Of a DNA stretch of 64,000 nt, positions 49,296 to 57,976 are shown in pieces. Under the pieces are notes generated by a model. It made no database searches, was not told the DNA's origin, and worked only from the letters and a program-made list of their open reading frames with translations. The stretch is from Fluviispira multicolorata (lineage in GTDB: Bacteria > Bdellovibrionota_B > Oligoflexia > Silvanigrellales > Silvanigrellaceae): contig NZ_WFLN01000006.1 in assembly GCF_009208585.1 (NCBI RefSeq), forward strand, positions 310,001 through 374,000. Reading direction: 5' to 3'. Numbering within the stretch: position 1 is the stretch's first letter; each line of letters opens with the position of its first letter. Both the position numbers and the translations under genes were made by a program.

Positions 49296-50108
49296 TTATT
49301 TTGTATTATATTTTTTTTGGAATCTTATTTCCATTTCCGCCAATTGTTCTTGAGAGTTTATACCTAGAAATTCGCTTTCATCTTCCCCTATCATATAACC
49401 AACTTTTTTACCAGAACTTCTAGAAATGAAAGGAGCGTCAGTCAAATAAAATTCTTTCGCTGAATTATCATTTTTCAATTGAGGCAGAATATTTTCAATA
49501 TCTGAAAAATTCGCACATAAAAATCCTGAATTGCATAAATTTATTTTTTTCTCTTCGTCATTACAATCTTTTTCTTCATGAATTGCTAAAAAATTATTAT
49601 TTTTATCAGTTAATATTCTTCCATAGCCAAAAGGATTTTTAGCTAAAAAAGCAAGAACTGTGAATGAGTGATTTTGAGCGCTATGATAGTTAAGAAAATC
49701 TCTGAAGGTTTCTCCTTCAACCGCAGGAGTATCTCCGTATGCAATTAATATTTTTGCATTTAAATTTTCATCAATTTCTTTTGAAAAAGAATGCCTCGCA
49801 ACCTCAACCCCACAGCGGGCAGCATGCCCTGTCCCCAAAGGATTTTCTTGATATGCAAATTTAATTTGAATATTTTCTTGAAAAGAGCGTTCAGCAATAA
49901 TCTGCTCAACTATTTTTTGTGCAGGAGAAATGACGACAACTAATTTTTTTACATCTGCTTTTATAAGTGATTCTATTGCCCAAATAACCAATGGTTTGCC
50001 AAACAGGAGATGTGCAACTTTAGGCAAATGGGAGTTCATTCTCTTCCCCATTCCAGCGGCAAGAACAACACCGATGGCTAAACCTTTAAATTGAGAAGGA
50101 GCTTCCAC
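49296..50108 (-). CDS. glmU: GlmU-like UDP-GlcNAc pyrophosphorylase lacking the acetyltransferase domain
   Basis: The protein is a nucleotidyltransferase of the GlmU N-terminal type: VVLAAGMGKRMNSHLPKVAH, then ENPLGTGHAARCGVE, IAYGDTPAVEG and NPFGYGRILTD, then LCNSGFLCANF and KEFYLTDAPFI. In GlmU this domain makes UDP-GlcNAc from GlcNAc-1-P. The left-handed beta-helix acetyltransferase half, about 200 residues of hexapeptide repeats, is absent; glmS begins 30 nt after the stop. The acetylation of glucosamine-1-P must come from another protein, or this enzyme has another sugar substrate. I chose GTG 50108, with GGAG 9 nt upstream; ATG 50153 is an alternative without a clear site. Confidence 0.85.
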   Translation of the reverse strand: MEAPSQFKGLAIGVVLAAGMGKRMNSHLPKVAHLLFGKPLVIWAIESLIKADVKKLVVVISPAQKIVEQIIAERSFQENIQIKFAYQENPLGTGHAARCGVEVARHSFSKEIDENLNAKILIAYGDTPAVEGETFRDFLNYHSAQNHSFTVLAFLAKNPFGYGRILTDKNNNFLAIHEEKDCNDEEKKINLCNSGFLCANFSDIENILPQLKNDNSAKEFYLTDAPFISRSSGKKVGYMIGEDESEFLGINSQEQLAEMEIRFQKKYNTK

Positions 50109-50229
50109 AGAGTAATTCTCCAAATTAAATAAATTTAGACTCAAACAATTCATGAATGTTTGATTGTATCAAATATTAGATACATTTTCTTCTCTCTACA
50201 CAAAATAAGAGTTATTTTCAAAATTAAAT

Positions 50230-50715
50230 TTATTTTTTTCGCCGAACCTTGAAAAAGGTTTTTAAAAGATTTGATGATTCTTCGGAACAAATACCAGAAA
50301 TAACATGACATTGATGATTTAAACGTTTATCATTTAAAATATTGATTAGGCTCCCAACAGCACCCGCCTTGGGATCAGAAGCGGCAAAGATTACATTAGG
50401 AATACGAGCCAGCACAATGCCCCCAGCGCACATAAAACAGGGTTCTAAGCTCACATAAAGACTGCAATCACTTAAACGCCAACGTCCAAGTTTTTTACAC
50501 GCACGCTCAATAGCAATAAGTTCTGCATGTGCTGTGGCAATATTTTCTATCTCTCGTAAGTTATGTGCTTCAGAGATAATTTCACCTTGGGAAGTCACAA
50601 TAAGTGCGCCAACAGGAACTTCCCCTAAGGATGCAGCTTGTTTTGCAAGTTCAAGACATTTTTCCATGTAGTAGCTATGATTTAAATTGTCGTTTGTGGA
50701 TTTTATAGTAGACAA
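50230..50715 (-). CDS. tadA: tRNA-specific adenosine deaminase TadA
   Basis: TadA converts A34 to inosine in the anticodon of tRNA-Arg(ACG). The zinc deaminase motifs are complete: HAELIAIERACKKLG (His and catalytic Glu) and SLEPCFMCAGGIVLARI (two Cys ligands). The 161-residue length is normal. The TTG start at 50715 gives about 16 residues before the domain. The gene lies just downstream of tRNA-Ser(GCU) and tRNA-Arg(ACG) on the same strand, the latter being its natural substrate. Confidence 0.93.
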   Translation of the reverse strand: MSTIKSTNDNLNHSYYMEKCLELAKQAASLGEVPVGALIVTSQGEIISEAHNLREIENIATAHAELIAIERACKKLGRWRLSDCSLYVSLEPCFMCAGGIVLARIPNVIFAASDPKAGAVGSLINILNDKRLNHQCHVISGICSEESSNLLKTFFKVRRKK

Positions 50716-50735
50716 GAATTGAGTAACCTAAAAGG

Positions 50736-50825
50736 TGGCGGAGCGAGAGGGATTCGAACCCTCGGAAGAGTCTCCCCTTCGCGCCCTTAGCAAGGGCGTG
50801 GTTTGAGCCACTCACCCATCGCTCC
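50736..50825 (-). tRNA. tRNA-Ser (GCU)
   Basis: On the minus strand the sequence starts GGAGCGA and ends TCGCTCC-G-CCA, giving a perfect 7-bp acceptor stem and an encoded CCA end. The anticodon stem CGCCC/GGGCG encloses TTGCTAA with anticodon GCT. The T loop GGTTCGAATCC is standard, and a long variable arm marks serine tRNA. Confidence 0.95.
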
Positions 50826-50848
50826 CCAAGGGAAATATATAATAAAAA

Positions 50849-50925
50849 TGGCGCGCGGTAAGCGATTCGAACGCCTGACCGCCAGATTCGTAGTCTGGTG
50901 CTCTATCCAGCTGAGCTAACCGCGC
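50849..50925 (-). tRNA. tRNA-Arg (ACG)
   Basis: On the minus strand the sequence begins GCGCGGT and ends ACCGCGC-G-CCA with encoded CCA. The D arm AGCTCAGCTGGATAGAGC and T loop GTTCGAATC are canonical. The anticodon loop CTACGAA gives ACG, whose first base is deaminated to inosine by TadA, encoded 134 nt downstream. Confidence 0.95.
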
Positions 50926-51185
50926 ATTTACTTTGTCAGAGAGATTTTCATCTCGACTGTCAGAGTGTTCTGTGGTGTACAAAATCAAAAAAGAGAAGTC
51001 AACACACTTTGTCAATTTTTTCTAACCAAGCTTATTTTTGGGAAAATACGAGACTTAAGATAACGTAGCAAAGAATTAAAAAGTCCTAGAAACATTTGGC
51101 GCATTTGTGCTATGCCTCTTTTGCTCGTGCCTATTTGGCTAAGTATCATATTTTGCCAAGAAACTTCAATCAGAAAGGATCTCTC

Positions 51186-52244
51186 GTGTCTCCTAGCTGT
51201 GTATCTAAAAAAGCAGGATTATTACTTTTTCCTCTCCTAAGCATGTCGGCAATCACACCCATGACATTATACGCTTCAGAGCCACCAAAAGTTTGTATGG
51301 TTCTGGATAAGGGAGGCAAAGACGACAGATCTTTCAATGAATCTGCTGTACTCGGTTTTAATCGAGCCATTAAAGAGTTTCCTGTCAATAAAACTAGCAA
51401 ATTTGTAGAACCAAAGAATGACGCTCAAATATCCCAATTTTTTAGAAGTTTTGCAACTTCCGCCAAGTGCGATTTAATAATAGCTATTGGCTATAACCCC
51501 TCAGAATATCTACCAGACCTTGCCTCTAAGTATCCTAACAAAAAATTTCTCGCAGTCGATACCAATCTAGAAGGAAAAAACACCACAAAGAATATCCGTT
51601 CTATTACATTTGCGGAACATGATGGATCCTTTTTAGTGGGTGCAATTGCAGCCATGAAATCAACTACAGGAAAAATTGGTTTTGTTGGGGGCATGGATAT
51701 CCCTCTGATTCATCGTTTTGAAACAGGATATTCTGCAGGCGCTAAGTATATTAATCCTAAAATCAAAATTTCAACTGCCTATGTCGGTATAACTCCAGAT
51801 GCTTGGAATAATCCCGCTAAAGCAAAAGAGCTTGCACACGCACAGTATAATGAAGGCACTGATGTTATTTATCAAGTGGCCGCAAATTCAGGCCAAGGCG
51901 TTTTTGATTCTGCTGAACAGATGAACAAAAAGTCGAAAACAAAACACTATGCGATTGGAGTAGATTCCAACCAAAATTGGATTAACCCAAAAGTCATTTT
52001 AACGAGCATGGTTAAGAGGGTTGATAACGCTGTCTATTTAGCAATTAAAGATTTTTCAAATGAAACATTCAACACAGATCACACGACATTTAATTTAAAA
52101 GATGGAGGCGTTGATTGGGCCTATGATGAACATAATAAAAAATTCTTTACAGATGCGCAATTAACCGAAATTAATGGTATCAAAGAGAAAATTATCAATG
52201 GAAAAATAATTGTCCCTGATTATTATAAGTTAGATAAAAAATAA
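51186..52244 (+). CDS. BMP/PnrA-family nucleoside-binding lipoprotein-like protein 1
   Basis: The product is a periplasmic binding protein of the BMP (basic membrane protein, PnrA) family, which binds purine nucleosides for ABC import. Motifs are VCMVLDKGGKDDRSFNESA, EHDGSFLVGAIAAMKS, IGFVGGMDIPLIHRFETGY, GAKYINPKIK and IGVDSNQNW. I chose GTG 51186, with AAGGA 6 nt upstream, which opens directly into a signal peptide ending near TLYA; the frame is open to 51096. No lipobox Cys is evident, so it may be soluble in the periplasm. It is first of three related genes in tandem ahead of the transporter genes. Confidence 0.88.
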   Translation: MSPSCVSKKAGLLLFPLLSMSAITPMTLYASEPPKVCMVLDKGGKDDRSFNESAVLGFNRAIKEFPVNKTSKFVEPKNDAQISQFFRSFATSAKCDLIIAIGYNPSEYLPDLASKYPNKKFLAVDTNLEGKNTTKNIRSITFAEHDGSFLVGAIAAMKSTTGKIGFVGGMDIPLIHRFETGYSAGAKYINPKIKISTAYVGITPDAWNNPAKAKELAHAQYNEGTDVIYQVAANSGQGVFDSAEQMNKKSKTKHYAIGVDSNQNWINPKVILTSMVKRVDNAVYLAIKDFSNETFNTDHTTFNLKDGGVDWAYDEHNKKFFTDAQLTEINGIKEKIINGKIIVPDYYKLDKK

Positions 52245-52272
52245 TATTTCCTTTGAAAGGCTATAGTTTAAA

Positions 52273-53289
52273 ATGAAGAATATTATTACCTCTATTTTCC
52301 TTCTATCAATAACATTGAATACTCAATCCGTGAGTGCCGCAATAAATCCTAAAATTTGTATGATTCTTGATAAAGCGGGCAAAGATGATCGTTCATTTAA
52401 TCAAGCAGCTTATGAAGGGTTTCAAACTGCTTTAAAAACACTTCCAATTTCGAAAGAAAGTAAAGTTATTGACGCCAAAGAAGACACACAGCTTAAACAA
52501 GCTATTCGTTCTTTCACAAAGAGCAATTGTGCTGTTATATTCTCAATTGGAATAAATAATGCAGACGCAATAAAAGCTTTAATACCAAAATATCCTGAAC
52601 AAAAATTTGTTGTTATTGATTCAGTTATTAATGAAAATAATGTGCGCTCCATTATTTATAGAGAAGATCAAGGCGCATTTTTAATTGGTGCTATTGCTGC
52701 AATGAAATCAAAAACAAATGAAATTGGTTTTATTGGGGGTATGGATATTCCTCTAATTCGTAGATTTGAAACAGCTTATATTGCTGGCGCAAAATATATA
52801 AACCCTAAAATTAAAGTTTTCTCTGGATATGTAGGAATATCCATTGAAGCATGGAATAATCCTACAAAAGCACAAGAGCTTGCTTTAAGCCAATATGCTC
52901 AAGGAGCAGATATTATTTTTCATGCTGCAGGTGGATCTGGCCTTGGGGTTTTTAATGCCGCAGAAAAAAAAGATAATTTAAAATATAAAAAATATGCTAT
53001 TGGCTGCGACTCCAATCAAAACTGGATTAAACCAGGAATTGTTCTTACAAGTATGACAAAAGGAGTTACAGAAACTGTTATTGACACTATTCAATCCGTT
53101 ATTGATGATAAGTTTTCAACAGGTAAAAACTCATATGGCTTGAGCAATGGTGGCGTTGATTGGGCATTAGATAAATATAATAAAAATTTATTTACTAATA
53201 AAGATCTTGAAAAAATTAAAAAAATTAAATCTGATATTATAGCAGAAAAAATTCAAGTTCCAGATTATTATAAAGAGGCAAAGAATTAA
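52273..53289 (+). CDS. BMP/PnrA-family binding protein 2
   Basis: This is a paralogue of its neighbours, 338 residues with signal peptide MKNIITSIFLLSITLNTQSV ending near VSA. It keeps the family motifs CMILDKAGKDDRSFNQAAY, EDQGAFLIGAIAAMKS, IGFIGGMDIPLIRRFETAY and IGCDSNQNW. It differs in ligand-side segments, for example FHAAGGSGLGVFNAA where copy 1 has YQVAANSGQGVFDSA, suggesting different nucleoside preference. It lies 28 nt after copy 1 and 1 nt before copy 3, so it is surely co-transcribed. Confidence 0.88.
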   Translation: MKNIITSIFLLSITLNTQSVSAAINPKICMILDKAGKDDRSFNQAAYEGFQTALKTLPISKESKVIDAKEDTQLKQAIRSFTKSNCAVIFSIGINNADAIKALIPKYPEQKFVVIDSVINENNVRSIIYREDQGAFLIGAIAAMKSKTNEIGFIGGMDIPLIRRFETAYIAGAKYINPKIKVFSGYVGISIEAWNNPTKAQELALSQYAQGADIIFHAAGGSGLGVFNAAEKKDNLKYKKYAIGCDSNQNWIKPGIVLTSMTKGVTETVIDTIQSVIDDKFSTGKNSYGLSNGGVDWALDKYNKNLFTNKDLEKIKKIKSDIIAEKIQVPDYYKEAKN

Positions 53290-53290
53290 T

Positions 53291-54337
53291 ATGCAATTAT
53301 TTAATTTTGTAAAAAATATTTTTCTTAAATCTTTCTTTTTTTCTTTATTTGCTATAATTTCTTTAAATTCTTATGCAGAAATAAATAATAAGATATGTCT
53401 TATTCTCGATAAAGGAGGAAAAGACGATAAATCTTTTAATCAATCTGCATATGAAGGATTTTTAAAAGCACAAAGCGATTTTAAAATAACAAAAGATAGT
53501 AAATACGTAACTGTTAAAGAAGATTCGCAATCACCTCATTTTATTAGAACTCTTTCAAATGGAGATTGTGGACTTATTATTGCCGTTGGTTTTAATAATG
53601 CTGATATTGTTGGAAAAATGGCACAAAAATTTCCAAAACAAAGATATGTTCTTGTTGATTCATCAATTAAAGAAACAAATATCCGTTCTTTATCATTTCA
53701 AGAACACGAGGGAAGTTTTTTAATAGGAGCAATTGCTGCTATTAAGTCGAAAACAGCTAAGATTGGATTTATTGGTGGAATGGAAATACCACTTATAAAA
53801 CGCTTTGCTTTGGGTTTTGAATCTGGCGCAAAATACATAAACCCAAAAATAAAAATTACAGAAACATATGTAGGAGTTTCACCTGCTGCATGGAATAATC
53901 CAACAAAGGCAAAAGAACTTGCATTGTCTATGTACAATCAAGAGAGTGATATAATATTTGTTGCAGCAGGCGCATCCTCACAAGGTGTCTTTGATGCGGT
54001 ATCTGATATGAATAAGAAAAACAACAAAGCAGAGACTAAAAAATTTGTTATTGGTGTTGATTCAAATCAAAACTATTTAATTCCTGGAACAGTTTTAACA
54101 AGTATGGAAAAAAAAGTTAATTCCAAAATTTATTCTGCAGTAAAAGATTTTATTGAAAATAAATTCACTACAGGCGTTATAACATGCGGTTTTGCCGATG
54201 ATGGAGTTGACTGGGCATACGACACATACAATAAACAACTTTTTTCAAATGAAGATATAAAGAAAATTAATAAAATCAAACAAGATATAATATCTAAAAA
54301 AATTAACGTTCCAGATTATTATAAGGTAGGAAAGTAA
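53291..54337 (+). CDS. BMP/PnrA-family binding protein 3
   Basis: This is the third paralogue, 348 residues, with a hydrophobic signal peptide (FFFSLFAIISLNSYA). Motifs are CLILDKGGKDDKSFNQSAY, EHEGSFLIGAIAAIKS, IGFIGGMEIPLIKRFALGF and IGVDSNQNY. It starts 1 nt after copy 2, and its stop lies within a hairpin that could limit transcription of the following ABC genes. Tandem position and shared motifs point to local duplication. Confidence 0.88.
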   Translation: MQLFNFVKNIFLKSFFFSLFAIISLNSYAEINNKICLILDKGGKDDKSFNQSAYEGFLKAQSDFKITKDSKYVTVKEDSQSPHFIRTLSNGDCGLIIAVGFNNADIVGKMAQKFPKQRYVLVDSSIKETNIRSLSFQEHEGSFLIGAIAAIKSKTAKIGFIGGMEIPLIKRFALGFESGAKYINPKIKITETYVGVSPAAWNNPTKAKELALSMYNQESDIIFVAAGASSQGVFDAVSDMNKKNNKAETKKFVIGVDSNQNYLIPGTVLTSMEKKVNSKIYSAVKDFIENKFTTGVITCGFADDGVDWAYDTYNKQLFSNEDIKKINKIKQDIISKKINVPDYYKVGK

Positions 54338-54356
54338 TTTTCTACCTTTTTATTTT
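54323..54356 (+). terminator. Attenuator-like hairpin between binding-protein and ABC genes
   Basis: AAGGTAGGAAA (54323-54333), loop GTAA and TTTTCTACCTT (54338-54348) make an 11-bp stem with one G-T pair, followed by a T-rich tail to 54356. It overlaps the stop codon of the third binding-protein gene. Partial termination here would give more binding protein than transporter, a common arrangement for ABC importers. Confidence 0.75.
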
Positions 54357-54388
54357 TAAGTAATTTTTAACGACAAACGGTATTATAT

Positions 54389-56002
54389 ATGAACATAAGT
54401 AAAAACCAAGTTGCTTTTGAGTTTCGTGAGGTCACAAAGACCTTTGGAAAAATAATTGCAAATAATAAAATAAGTTTTTCAGTTCCAAAAGGCTCTATTC
54501 GCGCACTTGTAGGAGAAAATGGAGCCGGTAAATCGACTGCAATGAAAATTTTATTTGGACTTTATAAGGAAGATTCTGGAGAAGTTTTAGTTAATGGTCA
54601 ACCACAACACTGGAGCTCGCCACGAGATGCTATAAAAAATGGAATTGGAATGGTACATCAACATTTTATGCTAGCAGAAACCGCAACAGGTTTAGATAAC
54701 ATAATTTTAGGTGATGAAAATAATACACTTAAAATACCTTTTCTACCTCTTTCTCTTAATATAATCGATAGAAAAAAAGCTAAAATTAGAATAGAAAAAA
54801 TTGCAAAAAAATATGGCTTATCAGTTCCATTAGATATTAAAATATCTAAACTTCCTGTTGGAATGCAACAAAGAATTGAAATTTTAAAATTACTATATAG
54901 AAATGCTGATATTCTTATACTCGATGAACCAACAGCTGTATTAACACCACATGAAGTTGAAGAGCTTTTTACAAATTTAAAAAAGCTAAAAGCTGAGGGC
55001 AAAACAATTATAATTGTAACCCATAAATTAAAAGAAGTTCTTAGTTTTACCGATCATATTACCATATTTAGAAGTGGACAAGTTATTGGAAATATTGAAA
55101 CTCACGACGCAACTGAAGAAAAAATTGCATCTATGATGGTTGGTCGAAATGTTAATTTAAAACCACAAATCCCAAATGGAACAAATATAAAAGGCCCAGT
55201 TTTAAATTTAACAGATGTAACTTTAAAAGATTACAAAACAAAAGATTCAAAAAGAAATTTATTAAATAAAATAAATTTAAAAGTATCAGGTGGAGAAATA
55301 GTTGGAATCGCTGGTGTTGAAGGCAATGGTCAATCCGATTTACTTGATCTTATTTTTCATCCTCAAAAATACTTTGGTAAAAAAACATCACAAACAAGCT
55401 CGGCAAGTGGTGAAATAAGTTTACTAGGAATAGATATAAAACATAAAAAGAGCTCAGAAATGTCCAATCTCATAGTTGGATTTATTCCTGAAGATAGACA
55501 TGTTGATGGCCTACTTTTAAATATGTCTGCTGAAGAAAATTATATTTTGGGCAGACATTGGGAAAGAAAATTTCGAATTGGATTTTTACAAAATATATCC
55601 AAAATAAAAAAAACCGTCAAAAAAGAAATGGAATTATATGATGTCAGACCACGTAACTCTGAACTTTTGGCATCTGGCTTTTCGGGCGGCAACCAACAAA
55701 AAATAATAATCGCACGAGAATTTGGTAAAGATCCAAACTTTATTGTCGCAGCAAATCCCACGCGCGGGGTAGACATTGGAGCCATTGAATTTATTCACCA
55801 GCGAATTGTTGAAGAAAGAGATAAAGGTGTTGGAATTTTGCTTATTTCTTCTGAACTAGACGAAATAACAACTCTAGCAGATAGAATTATTGTTCTATAC
55901 GAAGGAGAAATTGTGGCAGAATACAAACGCAATGAAGCTAACGAATATCAAATTGGATTAGCTATGTGTGGTGGACTTCCTCAAGAAGGAGTTCGCAAAT
56001 GA
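54389..56002 (+). CDS. Nucleoside-type ABC transporter ATP-binding protein (two ATPase domains)
   Basis: The protein has two ABC domains in one chain, as in ribose/nucleoside importers (RbsA, NupA/YufO). Domain 1 has Walker A GENGAGKST near residue 43, Q-loop GMVHQHFML, signature LPVGMQQRIEI and Walker B ILILDEPTAVL. Domain 2 has the usual degenerate Walker A GVEGNGQSDL, the signature SGGNQQKIIIAREF, and ANPTRGVDIGA in place of DEPTRG. Only the first site is likely fully catalytic, as in the family. The 537-residue length is normal. Its TGA overlaps the ATG of the next gene. Confidence 0.92.
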   Translation: MNISKNQVAFEFREVTKTFGKIIANNKISFSVPKGSIRALVGENGAGKSTAMKILFGLYKEDSGEVLVNGQPQHWSSPRDAIKNGIGMVHQHFMLAETATGLDNIILGDENNTLKIPFLPLSLNIIDRKKAKIRIEKIAKKYGLSVPLDIKISKLPVGMQQRIEILKLLYRNADILILDEPTAVLTPHEVEELFTNLKKLKAEGKTIIIVTHKLKEVLSFTDHITIFRSGQVIGNIETHDATEEKIASMMVGRNVNLKPQIPNGTNIKGPVLNLTDVTLKDYKTKDSKRNLLNKINLKVSGGEIVGIAGVEGNGQSDLLDLIFHPQKYFGKKTSQTSSASGEISLLGIDIKHKKSSEMSNLIVGFIPEDRHVDGLLLNMSAEENYILGRHWERKFRIGFLQNISKIKKTVKKEMELYDVRPRNSELLASGFSGGNQQKIIIAREFGKDPNFIVAANPTRGVDIGAIEFIHQRIVEERDKGVGILLISSELDEITTLADRIIVLYEGEIVAEYKRNEANEYQIGLAMCGGLPQEGVRK

Positions 56003-57027
56003 ATATCATTCGTCCGATAGCAGCAACAATAATTGGCCTTTTTTTAGGTCTCCTTGTTACTTTTTTTGCTGGAGAAAATCCTCTAAATGTTTTTCTTATT
56101 TTTGCAACATCAGGCTTTGGCAGTACATATGATTTTGGAATGACTTTAACTTATAGTATGCCACTTATTTTAACAGGTTTATCGGTTTCAATGGCTTTTA
56201 AATCTGGTTTATTTAATATAGGCGCCGAAGGACAATTAACAATGGGAGCTCTTGCTGCAGCAACTGCTGGAGCCCTATTTACTTCAGTTCCAGCTTTTAT
56301 AGCCCCAATTTTTGCAGGAATCTGCGCAGCTTTAGCAGGTGGTATATGGGGAGGAATTGCAGGATATTTAAAAGCAAAAAGAGGAGCTCATGAAGTTATC
56401 ACAACCATTATGCTTAACTTTATTGCTGCAGGAATAGCCAGCTATGTCACTGTATATTTATTAAAAGATCCAAACACTCAAAATCCACAAACCATTCCAA
56501 TATCTCCAAATTATAAACTCGAAACTTTTGCGTTTTTTGATAGCGCACCCGTTTCAAGTGCATTATTTTTATCCGTCATAGTTGCTATTCTAGTTTGGAT
56601 TTTTTTATACAGAACTCCACTAGGATATGAGATTAGAGCGGTAGGATCAAATGAATCTGCAGCTTCAACAGCATGTATAAGTATTTCAAAAACTCAAATT
56701 TTAAATATGTTTATCGCTGGAAGTCTAGCTGGACTCGTCGGTGTAGGAGAAGTCTTAAGTAGAGCAGAATGTTTTAAACTTGATTTTTCACCTGGCTATG
56801 GATTTACGGGTATTGCAGTTGCATTTTTAGCAAGAGGCAATCCAATAGCAATTATTTTTTCGGGATTTCTTTTTGGTGCACTTCAAAAAGGAGCTAGTGA
56901 TCTTGAAATATTTACACATAATGTCACATCTGACCTTTCACTTGTATTACAGGCATTAATTATTCTTGCAGTATCTGCTGATGGTTTATGGGAAAAAATC
57001 TTATCTGGAAAAAAGGTTAAATTGTAA
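55999..57027 (+). CDS. Nucleoside-type ABC transporter permease 1
   Basis: A membrane protein with about nine hydrophobic segments in the BPD_transp_2 family (as in RbsC/NupB). Family features are MAFKSGLFNIGAEGQLTMGA, KRGAHEVITTIMLNFIA and YEIRAVGSNESAASTACIS, the last contacting the ATPase. I chose ATG 55999, which overlaps the ATPase stop and has AAGGAG upstream; 342 residues is normal. Together with the next gene it forms the channel of the importer. Confidence 0.92.
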   Translation: MNIIRPIAATIIGLFLGLLVTFFAGENPLNVFLIFATSGFGSTYDFGMTLTYSMPLILTGLSVSMAFKSGLFNIGAEGQLTMGALAAATAGALFTSVPAFIAPIFAGICAALAGGIWGGIAGYLKAKRGAHEVITTIMLNFIAAGIASYVTVYLLKDPNTQNPQTIPISPNYKLETFAFFDSAPVSSALFLSVIVAILVWIFLYRTPLGYEIRAVGSNESAASTACISISKTQILNMFIAGSLAGLVGVGEVLSRAECFKLDFSPGYGFTGIAVAFLARGNPIAIIFSGFLFGALQKGASDLEIFTHNVTSDLSLVLQALIILAVSADGLWEKILSGKKVKL

Positions 57028-57953
57028 TGGATTGGATTAATCTAGCATTCTCAATAGGCGGCGCAACGATTCGAATGTCAGCTCCACTTATTTTTGCAGC
57101 ACTTGGCGGTCTCTTTAGTGAAAGAAGTGGAATAATAAATATTGCTCTCGAAGGTAAAATGCTTGCAGGCGCATTTGCAGCTGCTGCTGTGACCACTTTG
57201 ACTCAAAACCCCATTCTCGGTTTAATTGCAGGTGGGTTTGCCGGCATGCTTATGGCAATTGTATATGGAATATTTGTAATTAATTTTAAAGCAAATCAAA
57301 TTGTTGTAGGAACAGCTATAACAATTCTTGCGTCCGGAACTGTTCCTTTTGTCTCTCAAATTCTTTTTCAAAATACAGGTTCAACACCTGAAATTCCAAT
57401 TGGAAATAGATTCATTTACACACCCATTATAATTGCTTGGCTTCTCGTGATATCCATTTGGTGTCTATTTAAATTTTCTCCTTATGGCATGTGGCACAAA
57501 TTTGCAGGAGAGCACCCAGATGCTTTGCAAACATCCGGTATTGATGTCATTCGTACCCGTTGGTCGGGTGTTTTAGTATCTGGTTTCTTAGCTGGATTGG
57601 GAGGGGCAACTCTTTCAATATGCTTATCAAGTAGTTATACAAGAAATATGACTGCTGGACGAGGCTATATGGCTCTGGCAGCACTTATTGTTGGAGGATG
57701 GAAACCAATAACAGCTGCTCTGGCATGCCTTGCTTTTGGTTTCTTTGATGCTTTGGGAATTACTTTACAAGGAATTCAAATTCCTAAACCCGAATTTTCG
57801 ATTCAATTTTTAAATCAAATATGGAGCTTTTTTGTATCAGCTCAATTTATACAAATCATTCCATATATCCTTACAATAACAATTGTTGCTGGTTTTGTAG
57901 GAAAAAGTAGACCACCTAAAGCTTTAGGACAACCCTATTTAAGAAATCGATAA
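57027..57953 (+). CDS. Nucleoside-type ABC transporter permease 2
   Basis: The second permease, 308 residues, has FAALGGLFSERSGIINIALE, INFKANQIVVGTAITILASG and GEHPDALQTSGIDVIRTRW, which corresponds to the ATPase-contact segment. The start ATG overlaps the stop of permease 1 by one base (TAATG). The heterodimer of the two permeases with one double ATPase and BMP-type binding proteins matches nucleoside importers such as NupABC/BmpA or the PnrABCDE system. The salvage of nucleosides is the likely purpose. Confidence 0.92.
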   Translation: MDWINLAFSIGGATIRMSAPLIFAALGGLFSERSGIINIALEGKMLAGAFAAAAVTTLTQNPILGLIAGGFAGMLMAIVYGIFVINFKANQIVVGTAITILASGTVPFVSQILFQNTGSTPEIPIGNRFIYTPIIIAWLLVISIWCLFKFSPYGMWHKFAGEHPDALQTSGIDVIRTRWSGVLVSGFLAGLGGATLSICLSSSYTRNMTAGRGYMALAALIVGGWKPITAALACLAFGFFDALGITLQGIQIPKPEFSIQFLNQIWSFFVSAQFIQIIPYILTITIVAGFVGKSRPPKALGQPYLRNR

Positions 57954-57976
57954 TTTAATTATCTCAGGGGACTATT

